A stretch of DNA of 64,000 nucleotides, from assembly GCA_963840925.1 (NCBI GenBank), contig CAWJAY010000004.1:1-64000 (forward strand), read 5' to 3'. This stretch comes from DATAOG01 sp963840925. GTDB lineage: Bacteria; Pseudomonadota; Alphaproteobacteria; Geminicoccales; Geminicoccaceae. The notes beneath the pieces were generated by a model, which did not search any database, was not told where the DNA came from, and saw only the letters and a list, made by a program, of their open reading frames with translations. This document shows, piece by piece, positions 37,101 through 46,103 of the stretch; position 1 is the stretch's first letter; each line of letters opens with the position of its first letter. Made by a program: the position numbers and the translations under genes.

Positions 37101-37424
37101 GGACGACCACGAGGTGATGACCGCGGCCGACGGCCAGGCCGGGCTTGAGGCGGCCGCACGCCTGCGCCCCGATCTGATCCTGATGGACCTGTCGCTGCCG
37201 GTGATCGACGGCTGGGAAGCCTCGCGCCGCCTCAAGGCCGACCCGGCGCTTCGCCACATCCCGGTGATCGCGCTCACCGCCCATGCGATGCAGGGCGACG
37301 AGGCCAAGGCGCGCGCCTGCGGCTGCGACGACTATCTCGCCAAGCCGATCGACGAGACGCTGCTGTTCGAGAAGCTCGGCCAGATCCTGGACGGCGCCGG
37401 CCGGCGCTGAGCCGGGCGGGGTCG

Positions 37425-38528
37425 ATGGCCGGTAACGAAGCGCGCATCCTGATCGTCGACGACGAGCCGCTCAACGTCGATCTGCTCGAGCAGGAGCTCG
37501 AGCTTCTGGGCTACGCGACGATCAGCGCGGCCGATGGCCTGGAGGCGCTCGAGCGGCTCGACACGGCGCCGGTCGACCTGGTCCTGCTCGATGTCATGAT
37601 GCCGCGCCTGGACGGCTTCGAGGCGCTCGCCCGGATCCGGGCGAACCCGGCTTTGCGCCATCTGCCGGTGCTGATGATCTCGGCGCTCAGCGACCTTCAG
37701 CACGCGGTCCGCGGCATCGAGCTTGGCGCCGATGATTATCTGCCCAAGCCGTTCGATCCGGTGCTGCTCAAGGCGCGGGTCGGCGCCTGCCTCGAGCGCA
37801 AGCGTTGGCACGACCGGGAGGTCGCGTATCGAGGCGAGATCGAGCGCGAGCGCGAGCGCGCCGATCGACTGCTGCACGCGATCCTGCCAGCACCTGCGGT
37901 TGCCGAGCTCAAGGCCTCGGACCGGGTCGCACCACGGCGCTACGAGCAGGTCGCGGTGCTGTTCGCCGACATTGTCGGCTTCACCGCCTATTCCGAGGCG
38001 CACCCGGCTGAGGCGGTGGTCGCCAACCTCGACCGTCTGGTCGAGGCGTGCGAGCGGCTGGTCGCCGGCCATGGCCTGGAAAAGATCAAGACGATGGGCG
38101 ACGGCCTGATGGCGAGCGCCAACCTGCTGCAGGGCCACGCCGATCCGGTTCTGGCGAGCGTCCGCTGCGCCTTTGCCCTGATCGAAGCCGCCGGGACCAA
38201 CCCCGCGGCCTGGCAGCTTCGGGTCGGCATCCACGTCGGGCCGGTGGTCGCGGGCGTGGTCGGGCGCGCCAAGTTCAGCTTCGATCTCTGGGGCGATACC
38301 GTGAACGTCGCGGCCCGGCTGTCGATGCTCGGCGCCGATGCCGCCATCTATCTGAGCGCCGATGCCTGGGCGCAGGTCGCCGGCCGCTGCCGCGGCGAGC
38401 CGCTCGGGCCGATCAGCGTCAAAGGCAAGGGCGAGATCGAGGTCTATCGCTGCACCGGCATCTTGCCGGAACATGCTCGGGTGAGGAGCAGCATCGCGCG
38501 CGAGCGTGGCGGCGGGCACTCTCCATAA
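37425..38528 (+). CDS. receiver-class III adenylate cyclase
   Basis: 367-residue fusion of an N-terminal receiver (ILIVDDEPLNVDLLEQELE, LVLLDVMMPRLDGFEALARI, DDYLPKPFDPVLLKARV) and a class III nucleotide cyclase. A coiled linker (YRGEIERERERADRLLHAIL) precedes the catalytic domain. Metal-binding Asp is in VAVLFADIVGFTAYSE; the second is in KTMGDGLMA. The purine-specifying pair is Lys in EKIKTMGD and Asp in SFDLWGDTVNVAARL, pointing to ATP as substrate. The transition-state Asn and Arg are in the same NVAARL motif. It probably couples the phosphorelay to cAMP synthesis. The gap to the preceding receiver gene is 14 bp. Confidence 0.92.
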   Translation: MAGNEARILIVDDEPLNVDLLEQELELLGYATISAADGLEALERLDTAPVDLVLLDVMMPRLDGFEALARIRANPALRHLPVLMISALSDLQHAVRGIELGADDYLPKPFDPVLLKARVGACLERKRWHDREVAYRGEIERERERADRLLHAILPAPAVAELKASDRVAPRRYEQVAVLFADIVGFTAYSEAHPAEAVVANLDRLVEACERLVAGHGLEKIKTMGDGLMASANLLQGHADPVLASVRCAFALIEAAGTNPAAWQLRVGIHVGPVVAGVVGRAKFSFDLWGDTVNVAARLSMLGADAAIYLSADAWAQVAGRCRGEPLGPISVKGKGEIEVYRCTGILPEHARVRSSIARERGGGHSP

Positions 38529-38585
38529 CTGTTGATTTATAGCGGGAACCGCGTGTACCATAACCTTAGGTTGTGGAGAGCTGCC

Positions 38586-39089
38586 ATGCGGTTTGCCGAT
38601 TTCGTGGTCGGCGCGGCCCTGATCGCCGTCCTTTTGGGTCTGCCGCCGAGCGCTGGCGCCGGGGCCGATTCGGGTCACGGCAGCGCCCGCGACTGGAGCA
38701 GCGCGAGTTCGGCGGCCAGGAGCGACAACGATCCGCGCGGCAACTCTGACGCGCGCTCGGCGCTCTTGAATCGCGATCACCTCGACTCTGTTCCCGACCG
38801 CTACGACCTGCGCGGCGGCCGGTCAAAGCCCGGTGGCCCGCAGACCCACGATGCGCCGCAGCAGCTGCGCAAGTACGTACGGATTGCAACGCAAAAGCCG
38901 GTCTGTCATCCGCGCGGCCGGCCGCCGCGCCGGCTCACCTGGGTTGGCCTCGCCAGGGGCTCTGGCTACGGCGACGACGACCGCTGGGGGCCGCACCACG
39001 GTCACGGCGGGCATCACCCCCATCACCCCCATCATCCCCACCACCCGCATCACCCGCACCATCCGCCGGTCTGCCCAAGTCGGCACTGA
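38586..39089 (+). CDS. secreted His-rich protein
   Basis: 167 residues, family not recognised. A signal peptide (MRFADFVVGAALIAVLLGLP with cleavage near SAGA) is followed by a polar Ser/Asp/Arg-rich body. The C-terminus is a His/Pro run made from six His-His-Pro units encoded by 9-bp repeats, preceded by HHGHGGHH. Body and tail also hold two Cys (KPVCHPRG, PPVCPSR). Such tails can bind nickel, zinc or copper, so a periplasmic metal-binding role is possible but unproven. The start is supported by GGAGAG upstream. Confidence 0.6.
   Translation: MRFADFVVGAALIAVLLGLPPSAGAGADSGHGSARDWSSASSAARSDNDPRGNSDARSALLNRDHLDSVPDRYDLRGGRSKPGGPQTHDAPQQLRKYVRIATQKPVCHPRGRPPRRLTWVGLARGSGYGDDDRWGPHHGHGGHHPHHPHHPHHPHHPHHPPVCPSRH
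39006..39065 (+). repeat. 9-bp coding repeat (His-His-Pro units)
   Basis: CAYCAYCCN-type units run in tandem across 39006-39065 with third-position variation, encoding the His/Pro tail of the secreted protein. Variable synonymous bases show the array is old or selected at the protein level. Confidence 0.8.
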
Positions 39090-39121
39090 GCCAGGCGCCT
39101 GCAGCGGGCTTCAGGCGAGCG

Positions 39122-39946
39122 GTGGCGACCCCGATCAGCGCGCGCGACGCCGCTTTCTCCGGCGTTGCCGCCGAGCCCGGCGTTCGGCGGCGGCGCCGCA
39201 CGCGGGTCTCCGCACGGCGCCGGCACGGCCGCACGGCGGCACCGCCGGCATCGGGCCGGAGTTGGTCCGCGGCCTGCCTCAGCCTGGTTCTGGGGGCTGC
39301 GATTGTGCTGCTCGCGGTTCCGCACCTGATGGCTGCGTTCTGGCTCTGGCTGCGCGCGCCGGAGATGGATCTGGTGATCTATCAGGAGCCGGTCTCGGCG
39401 CCCGATCTGCATGGCCTGATCGCGTCCCGCAAGCTCGCGCTCGGCTGGATCGATGCCGGCGAGACCTACCACGATCTGGGCTCCGCGCTGACGGTGCTGG
39501 CATCGTTCGAGCCGCCCGAGAGCCTGGCGGAGCGAGCACTGCTCGGGCGCGCGATCGCCGCGACCGAGGCCGGCCTGGCCCGGGCGCCTGCGGACCCGCG
39601 CAGCTGGACCCGCTTGGCATACCTGCGCACGCTGCTCGAGGCCGAGCCCGACCGCCGGGCGGCGCAGACGCTCGGCCTTTCGCTCGCGAGCGGCCGCTAC
39701 GACCAGCCGGATTTCCTGACGCTGCGGCTGCATCTTCTGCTGCTGCACTGGCCGGCCCTGCCGGATCAGGCGCGCGCCCAGGTCGCCGATCAGATCCAGC
39801 TGCTCTGGCAGGAAGCGCCGGCGGAGCTCGCCGGCCTGGCACTCGAGGCGAACTTTACCGACCTGATCCTCACCGCGCTCGCGGAGGAGCCGAACGTCAG
39901 GTCAGACCTGCTTGACCTGATGCGCGGAGTGATCCAGGCGAAGTAG
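39122..39946 (+). CDS. hypothetical membrane-anchored protein with helical repeats
   Basis: 274 residues. A basic, Arg-rich N-terminus precedes one membrane segment (LSLVLGAAIVLLAVPHLMAA, about residues 53-74). The rest is helical, with TPR-like spacing (GRAIAATEAGLARAPADPRS, WTRLAYLRTLLEAEPD), so it may be a periplasmic scaffold. It converges on and overlaps the O-antigen ligase-like gene by 45 bp. Position next to the polysaccharide locus suggests an accessory role there, by inference only. Confidence 0.6.
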   Translation: MATPISARDAAFSGVAAEPGVRRRRRTRVSARRRHGRTAAPPASGRSWSAACLSLVLGAAIVLLAVPHLMAAFWLWLRAPEMDLVIYQEPVSAPDLHGLIASRKLALGWIDAGETYHDLGSALTVLASFEPPESLAERALLGRAIAATEAGLARAPADPRSWTRLAYLRTLLEAEPDRRAAQTLGLSLASGRYDQPDFLTLRLHLLLLHWPALPDQARAQVADQIQLLWQEAPAELAGLALEANFTDLILTALAEEPNVRSDLLDLMRGVIQAK

Positions 39947-41383
39947 CGCCTGCTCGCGCTCCAAGGCCCGCGCCTGGGCGCAGCCCAGGCCGAGCAGCAG
40001 CGCAAAGGTCAAGGCGTTGGCCGGCATCTCGAGGCTGAAGTCGACCAGCGCGTGAACGCCGACCAGCACCGAGCAGGCGAGGACCGTGGCCGGGTAGACG
40101 TTGTGGCGCGCCCCGGCCGCGAGACCCCGCCAGCACCGGAACACGAGCCAGCCGACGCACGAGAACAGCGCGAGCGCGGCCGGCCAGCCGAGCTCCAGCA
40201 GCAGCTGCAGATAGGTGCTGTGAGCCTTGTCCAGGAAGTAGGTGCCGGTCTCGGGACCGTTGTAGGCCCTGAAGGCGTCGGCATAGGTGCCATAGCCGGT
40301 GCCGAGCAGCGGCCGCTCCTGCATGGCCTCCCAGGTAGCGCGATAATAAGCGATCCGGCTGCCGAGCTTGACCTCCGCCTCGCCGAACCGTTGCAGCGTC
40401 GCTTCGCCCGAGAACGCGAGCAGGCTGACCGCCGTGACCGCCGCGACCGCGAGCAAAACGGCCGGAAGCGTCCGGGAGCGGATGATCAGCGTGGTGCGCA
40501 ACAGCCGTAGATAGACCAAGGATGCGAGTGCCAGCGCGACCAGCGCGCCGCGCGACTGGGTCAGCAGGAGCGCCATGCTGGCGGCGAGGAAACCCAGCAC
40601 GCCGGCGGTCATGGCCAGGTCGAGCCGCGCGAGCAGATGCATCAGCGCGTGGCCGGCCGGCAGATCGCTGCGCGCGGACCGGGCGAAGCGCTGCATCACG
40701 AGGCCAAGGCCGCAGAGCAGCGTGATGCCCGCGTAGGTCGCGTAGGAATTGCGGTTGACAAACGTGCTGGTCACGGGCCCGGGCCGGCCAAAATACGCGT
40801 ACAGGCCATAGCTCGCGTAGGCCAGCCCGGCGAGCGTCAGTGCCAGCAGCACCTGCCGGGCGCGCGCCCGGGTCGGGCAAAGCCGGAAGCCGAGCCAGAA
40901 CACCCCGCCGTAGGCAAGCAGGCCCTGCAGGCGGCTCCAGGTCGCCTCGGGGTTGACGCTGATCGCGCCGGCCACCGGCACCTCCAGCACCGCGCGCGCC
41001 TGGGCCCAGGTGGGATGGTGCAGCGAGCCCGGCGTGAAGCTCGCCCCCTGGAGCGCCGCCCAGGCGACCGTGGCGGCGAACAGCATCGCCGCCGGCAGCA
41101 GCGGCCTGAGCGCGAGGTCGCCGTCGCGGTCGGCAAGCCAGCCGGCGAGCGCCGAGACCAGCACCAGCGCGCCGATCGCCGTGCACAGCAGGCTGGCCGG
41201 GAGCGGCCGGTCGCCGCCGAACGGCAACGGCGACAGCAGGACGACCGCCGTCAGCGCCCAGAAAACGCCCGCTTCCCAGCGGGGCATGCGGCCCGGCACC
41301 GCCCGTGCATCCAAGGCCGTGTCCGACCTTCGCCGCTGCTCCCGGACGTGCATGTCAATCCGGCTCAATCCGTCGGCAGCCAC
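39902..41383 (-). CDS. O-antigen ligase/polymerase family membrane protein
   Basis: 493 residues with about ten hydrophobic segments and the Wzy_C/WaaL signature region: SRGALVALALASLVYLRLL, the large periplasmic loop with RIAYYRATWEAMQERPLLGT then GYGTYADAFRAY, and HSTYLQLLLELGWPAALAL. Such proteins polymerise or ligate lipid-linked oligosaccharides at the outer face of the inner membrane; ligase and polymerase cannot be told apart by sequence. An internal ATG at 41353 is an alternative start. Divergent from the Wzc-like gene. Confidence 0.85.
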   Translation of the reverse strand: MAADGLSRIDMHVREQRRRSDTALDARAVPGRMPRWEAGVFWALTAVVLLSPLPFGGDRPLPASLLCTAIGALVLVSALAGWLADRDGDLALRPLLPAAMLFAATVAWAALQGASFTPGSLHHPTWAQARAVLEVPVAGAISVNPEATWSRLQGLLAYGGVFWLGFRLCPTRARARQVLLALTLAGLAYASYGLYAYFGRPGPVTSTFVNRNSYATYAGITLLCGLGLVMQRFARSARSDLPAGHALMHLLARLDLAMTAGVLGFLAASMALLLTQSRGALVALALASLVYLRLLRTTLIIRSRTLPAVLLAVAAVTAVSLLAFSGEATLQRFGEAEVKLGSRIAYYRATWEAMQERPLLGTGYGTYADAFRAYNGPETGTYFLDKAHSTYLQLLLELGWPAALALFSCVGWLVFRCWRGLAAGARHNVYPATVLACSVLVGVHALVDFSLEMPANALTFALLLGLGCAQARALEREQALLRLDHSAHQVKQV

Positions 41384-41421
41384 CGCGCACCCGGACGTTC
41401 GACCCGGCCGCGAACTCGGTT

Positions 41422-41449
41422 GCTATAACCTGTAGTTTAAAATTTGCAA
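41422..41449 (-). promoter_or_regulatory. candidate promoter of the O-antigen ligase-like gene
   Basis: In an AT-rich patch upstream of the minus-strand gene, TTGCAA (44-49 of the 414xx block) and TATAGC (22-27) are separated by 16 bp on the minus strand. Weakly supported. Confidence 0.25.
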
Positions 41450-41579
41450 GGCTAATCACCCTATGGGTTGCCAAGCGCGATCGTAACGGCTATGGCTCTG
41501 CCCGAGTTCAACAGCGGTGAGCCTTGAGTTCGCTTTGGAGGGCGCCGACGTCGGGCCTCTCCTGGCAGCGGAAAAGCGC

Positions 41580-43794
41580 ATGTCCGAGCCATCCCAGTCA
41601 GCGTCTCTGGCTGCCGCCGACGGCCCCGGTCGCAGCGACGCCGGCCTGCCATTGCGCGAGCTGATCGCGATTTTGAGGCGGCGGCGACGGGTGATCGTGT
41701 GGGTCGTCCTGCTGATCACCGGCGTGGCCACGCTGATCGGCCTGCAGGTCGAGAAAACCTACACCGCGACCGCGCTCGTGATGGTCCAGCCACAGGACAC
41801 CCGGGTTGTCGATTTCGAGCAGGTGGCCCAGGGCCTGTCCCCCGATGGTCCGACCATCGAGACCCAGATCAGGTTCATCCAGTCGTACGAGAACCTGGCG
41901 CACGCGAGCCGTCTCCTGAACCTTGCCGATCCGGCCGAGGCGCCAATTGGCGCTCAGGGTGTCCTCGGCGCGATCAGCGACCTGCTGCCGGACGCGTGGC
42001 TGATCGCGGCCGGCCTCGCTCATGCCCCGGAGGTCGCGGCTGATCCGGAGGCGGTCACGCTGCGGGCGGTCGGCGCGCTGCGCGGGGGCCTGAAGGTCGC
42101 CCAGTCCGGCAACTCGCACGTGCTCGCGATCAGCTACACGGCATCGAGCCCGGACGGCGCGGCGCAGTTCGCCAACGGCGTCGCCGACGCCTACGTCCAG
42201 GGCCAGCTCGGCGACAAGCTCGCGACCACGCGCGGAGCCAAGAACTGGCTGACCGGACGGGTCGAGGAGATGCGTCAGGTGCTGCTCGACTTCGAAGGCG
42301 CGGTCGAGCAGTACCGGGCGGCGCATGGGCTCGACGGGCCCGACGGCTCCGACCTGCACGGCCAGGAGATCCTGGCGCTGAGCGCGGAACTGATCGACGC
42401 CCAAGCCGAGCAGACCGCCCGGGAAGCCAAGCTGCGCAAGATCCGCGATCTTTTGCAGCGCGGCGATGCCGCTGAGATCGTGGCCGATCTGCTGCCCTCG
42501 CCGCTGATCATGACGTTGCGCGAGCAGGAACTCGGGCTGCAGCGGGACGAGGCCCAGCTGTCGCGCGAATACGGCGACCAGCATCCGCTCATCAAGCAGG
42601 TGAATGCGGAGAAGGACCGCCTCACCCGGCGCATCGACCTGGAGGTCGAGGCGGCGATCCAGAACCTCGAGAACGAGATCGCGGTCGCCGGCAACCGGGC
42701 CGAGGCGATTGAGCAACGGCTGCGCGCGGCCAAAGGCGAGATCGCGTTGAGCGGCCAGGCCGGCGTCCAGCTGCGCGAGCTCGAGCGCGAGGCGGCGGCC
42801 AACCGCTCCCTCTACGAGACCTTTCTGGTCCGGCTCAAGGAAACCGACGAGCAGCAGGAGCTGCTGCGCCCGGACGTGCGCGTGATCTCGCCGGCGGAAG
42901 CCCCGGGCGCGCCGAGCTCCGCCTCGCCTTTGCTGTTCGCGTTCGTGGGCTTCACCGCGTCGACGATGCTGGGTGCGCTGCTCGCCTTTGCGATGGAGCA
43001 GCTCGACGCCAACCTGCGCAGCACGCGCCAGATCGAGGATCTTCTGGGCGTGCCATCGCTGGGCCTGGTGCCCGAGGTGAAGGGCCTGGACGGCAGCCTG
43101 TCGCGCTATTTCGCGGACAAGCCCGAGTTCGGCCTATGCCCACGCGGTGCGCGCGCTTTACGCGCAGCTTCAGCTGATCGACCCGGAGCGGCCGGCCAGG
43201 ACGCTGCTGGTGACCTCGGCCCTGCCCGGCGAAGGCAAGACTTCGCTCGCCACGAGCCTTGCGGCCTGCGCCGCCGAGCTGCGGCTGAAAACCGTCCTGC
43301 TGGAGCTCGACGTGCGCCGGCCGAAGATCGCGCGCGCGCTGGGTCTGGAGCCGAGCGCGGGCATCGTCGAGCTGCTCGAGGGCGAGGTTTCGTTCGAGCA
43401 GGCGGTCCAGCGCGATGCCGAGAGCGGGTTCGCCGTGCTGCCGGTCGCCGGCGGCCACACCAACCCCTCCTCGCTGCTGACCTCGCCCCGGCTTGCCGCC
43501 CTGCTCGAGCATCTGGAAGCGCACTTCGATCGCGTGATCATCGACACGCCGCCGGTCCTGGGCGTGCCGGATGCCAAGGCTCTGGCCCGCTTGGCCCAGG
43601 CCATCGTGTTCGTGGTGCGCTGGGACCGGACCAAGCGGGACGCCGCCCAGGCCGCGCTCAGGGAGCTCGAGCACTTCGCCGCGCACGTCGCGGGCGCCGT
43701 GCTCAATCAAGTCGATTTGAAACGCCACGCGCAATACAACTATGGAGATGCCGGCCAATACTACATGGAATACAGCAGCTACTATCGGAATTAG
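41580..43794 (+). CDS. Wzc-like tyrosine autokinase / chain-length regulator (one frame break)
   Basis: Polysaccharide co-polymerase fused to a bacterial tyrosine kinase. The N-terminal Wzz domain starts LRELIAILRRRRRVIVWVVL with TM1, a long periplasmic coiled coil, and TM2 (LLFAFVGFTASTMLGALLAF). The kinase part, in another frame after about 43130, has Walker A SALPGEGKTSLATSL, Walker A' LLELDVRRPKIARALG and Walker B RVIIDTPPVLGVPD. The C-terminus is a Tyr cluster (YNYGDAGQYYMEYSSYYR), the usual autophosphorylation tail. ATG 41580 is preferred; GTG 41517 is possible. About 737 residues after correction. Confidence 0.9.
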
Positions 43795-43885
43795 CCTAAG
43801 TCTTCTGCGGAAATCATGCTCGACCTACGGGCGAGCCTGGAGAGGGAAACGGGATGCGGACCAGATCGGAGTGGTTTTTCTACGG

Positions 43886-43914
43886 TGTGTTTATCAACCA
43901 TTAGGCTATATAAT
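43886..43914 (+). promoter_or_regulatory. candidate promoter upstream of the FlaA1-like gene
   Basis: A perfect TATAAT at 43909-43914 lies in an AT-rich island, with a weak -35 (TGTGTT, 43886-43891) 17 bp upstream, 32 bp before ATG 43946. It could start the main polysaccharide operon. Confidence 0.45.
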
Positions 43915-43945
43915 GGCAGGGTAAACAACTAACGGTCATCAACGC

Positions 43946-44830
43946 ATGCCGATCGGGCTGCCGCGGACCACGGTCATCCTGCTGCACGACGTGCTCGTGG
44001 CGGGTGCCTCGTTCGTGCTGGCATTCTGGCTCGGCAACGGCGGTCAGTGGCTGCAGATCCGCGCGCACGGACTGGAGCAAGGGGTTGCGGCCAGCGTCGC
44101 GATCGCCGCCGTCTGCTTCTCCGCCAGCGGTCTGCACCGCCGGGTCTGGAGCTACACCTCGCTCGCCGATCTGCTCTCGATCGCGCGCACGTCGACCTGG
44201 GTCATTCTGACCCTGCTGTTCTTCATGGTCATGATCTCGTCGCGGCAGGGCGACCTCCCCGGGGTCGGCGCCGATCATCCAGTGGCTGGTCATGGTGGCA
44301 CTGCTGAGCGCGTCGCGGCTCGCCTACCGGGCCGGCAAGGGCGGCGGCCTGTCGCTGCGGGCGCTGCGCACGGCGCAGGACAAGGTGCCGGTCCTGATCT
44401 ACGGCTGCGGCCCGCTGGCGTCGCTGTTCGTCCGCGCCGCGCACTCCGCGGCCGGGGCGGGCCTGCGCATCGTCGGCATCATCGACGACCGCTACGAGCG
44501 CAGCGGCCGCTACCTCAATGACATCCCGGTGCTCGGACGCCTGTCCGATCTCCAGCCGATCCTGGTCGGCCTCGCGGTCCAGGGCGTGCATCCGCGCAAG
44601 ATCATCGTCAGCCGCCCGGCCGGCGAGATCGCGCCCGTGGCGCGGGCCGCGCTCGACGAAGCACCCTGGCGCCATGGCCTCGGAATCGAATACCTGCCGG
44701 ACCTGCTGAACATCGGCGCGGCTGTGGCGGCGCCGTCGGGCGCCGCCCGCAGCCACCCGCTCGCCCGGGCCAGGCAGGCGCTGAGCCTCAGAGCCCGCGA
44801 TCCCGAGCCGGGCCGCGCCCTCCGCGACGA
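43946..44830 (+). CDS. FlaA1/CapD-type N-terminal half without its dehydratase domain (one frame break)
   Basis: About 290 residues matching the N-terminal half of FlaA1/CapD/PglF nucleotide-sugar dehydratases: four membrane segments (VILLHDVLVAGASFVLAFWL, VAASVAIAAVCFSASGLHRR, TWVILTLLFFMVMI, LLSASRLAYRAG) and a Rossmann-like domain (VLIYGCGPLASLFVRAAHSA, LRIVGIIDDRYERSGRY, VHPRKIIVSRPAGE). The frame changes near 44262. The C-terminal SDR catalytic domain is absent; the next residues already belong to a glycosyltransferase. End coordinate is approximate. It may be a natural short form, a truncated gene, or the result of an assembly fault. Confidence 0.65.
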
Positions 44831-44834
44831 GCCG

Positions 44835-46082
44835 CAGCCACAGCTCCTGGTCGTGAACCGCTACTTCCATCCGACCGATCGGCGACCGCGCAGCTGCTGA
44901 CCGACCTGGTCGAGATGGCGGCCGCACAGGGCCTGGCGACCACCGTGTTCGCCAGCCGTCAGCTCTATCACGAGCCCGGCGCCTGCCTGCCGGCGCGCGA
45001 GCGCCACCGGGGTGCCGAGGTGCGCCGCTTGTGGGCCACGCGCGCTGGTCGCCGCGGCCTGCCCGGACGGGCGCTCGATTACACGACGTTCTGCGCCGCG
45101 CCTTCGGCGCGCTGCTCGCCATCGCCCGGCCGGGCGACTCATCCTGGCCAAGACCGACCCGCCGTTGATCTCGGTCGTGGCTTGGCTTGCGGCCCGGATC
45201 CGGGCGCCCGGCTGGTCAACTGGTGCCAGGACCTGTTCCCGGAGGTTGCGGCTGCGCTGGGGCTGCGTTGGGCCGCAGGACCGTTCGGCAGCCCTGCGCG
45301 ACCTGCGCAACCGATCGCTCCGCGCGGCGCGCGATGAACGTCGCGTTGTGCGAGCGGATGGCCGAGCATCTCGTCGCCGAGGGCGTCCCGGCCGGAGCGG
45401 ATCGCCGTGATCCACAACTGGGCCGACGGCGAGCTGATCCGGCCCGTCGCCCGCGAACGACAACCCGCTGCGGCGGCGAATGGGGCCTCGACGGGCCGCC
45501 GGGTGATCGGCTACTCTGGCAATCTCGGCCGGGCGCACGACCTGCCGGCCGTCCAGGCGTTCTCACGGCCATGACCGCGACCGACCGGAGCTGGTGTTCC
45601 TGTTCATCGGCGGCGGCGTCGGCATCGCCGGCTCGCAGGCCTGGGCCGGGAGCGCGGCCTCGCGCAACGTCATGATGTTCGCCCCTACCAGCCGCGCGAG
45701 CGGCTGGCAGAGAGCCTGTCGGTGCCGGATGCTGCACCTGGTGAGCCTGGATCCGGCCTGCGAGGGCTGATCATGCCGTCGAAGCTGTACGGCGTGCTCG
45801 CGGCCGGCCGGCCGGTGATTGTGCTGGGCGATCCCGAGGAGCGCGCCGCAGCACTCGTGCGCGAGCTCGACGCCGGGCTCGCCTGGGCACCGGGCGAGGC
45901 GGCGGCGCGCGCGTGGCTCGGGCGTGCCTCTCGAGGATCCCGGCCGCCTGGCCCGATCGGGAGCTCGACGCCCGCTTCGCCCGAGAGCACGGGCTGCAGC
46001 GCAGTGGAAGACCGCTCTCATGTCACGGCTCCGCCGAGGGCCTCCCAGGCCGAGCCGCGGCCTGCTGCCCAAGTCCGCCTGA
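44835..46082 (+). CDS. glycosyltransferase family 4, WbuB/WcaI-like (heavily frame-broken)
   Basis: Read across at least eight frame changes, the stretch gives a GT4 protein: LLVVNRYFHP at the start, SATAQLLTDLVEMAAAQGLA, LILAKTDPPLISVVAW, NWCQDLFPEVAAALGL, AVIHNWADGELIRPVA, VIGYSGNLGRAHDLPAVQAF, ELVFLFIGGGVGIAG and GLIMPSKLYGVLAAGRPVIV. The most plausible end is AQWKTALMSRLRR to a stop at 46082. Total length of 1248 bp equals about 415 codons, right for WbuB-type enzymes. Start and exact frame path are uncertain. Confidence 0.75.
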
Positions 46083-46103
46083 CATCGGGCAGGGAAGTCC
46101 TGG

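Noticed and set aside
39002..39066. Short tandem units resembling a CRISPR or microsatellite
   Set aside because: Units are 9 bp, in frame, without spacers, and encode His-His-Pro; not a CRISPR array.
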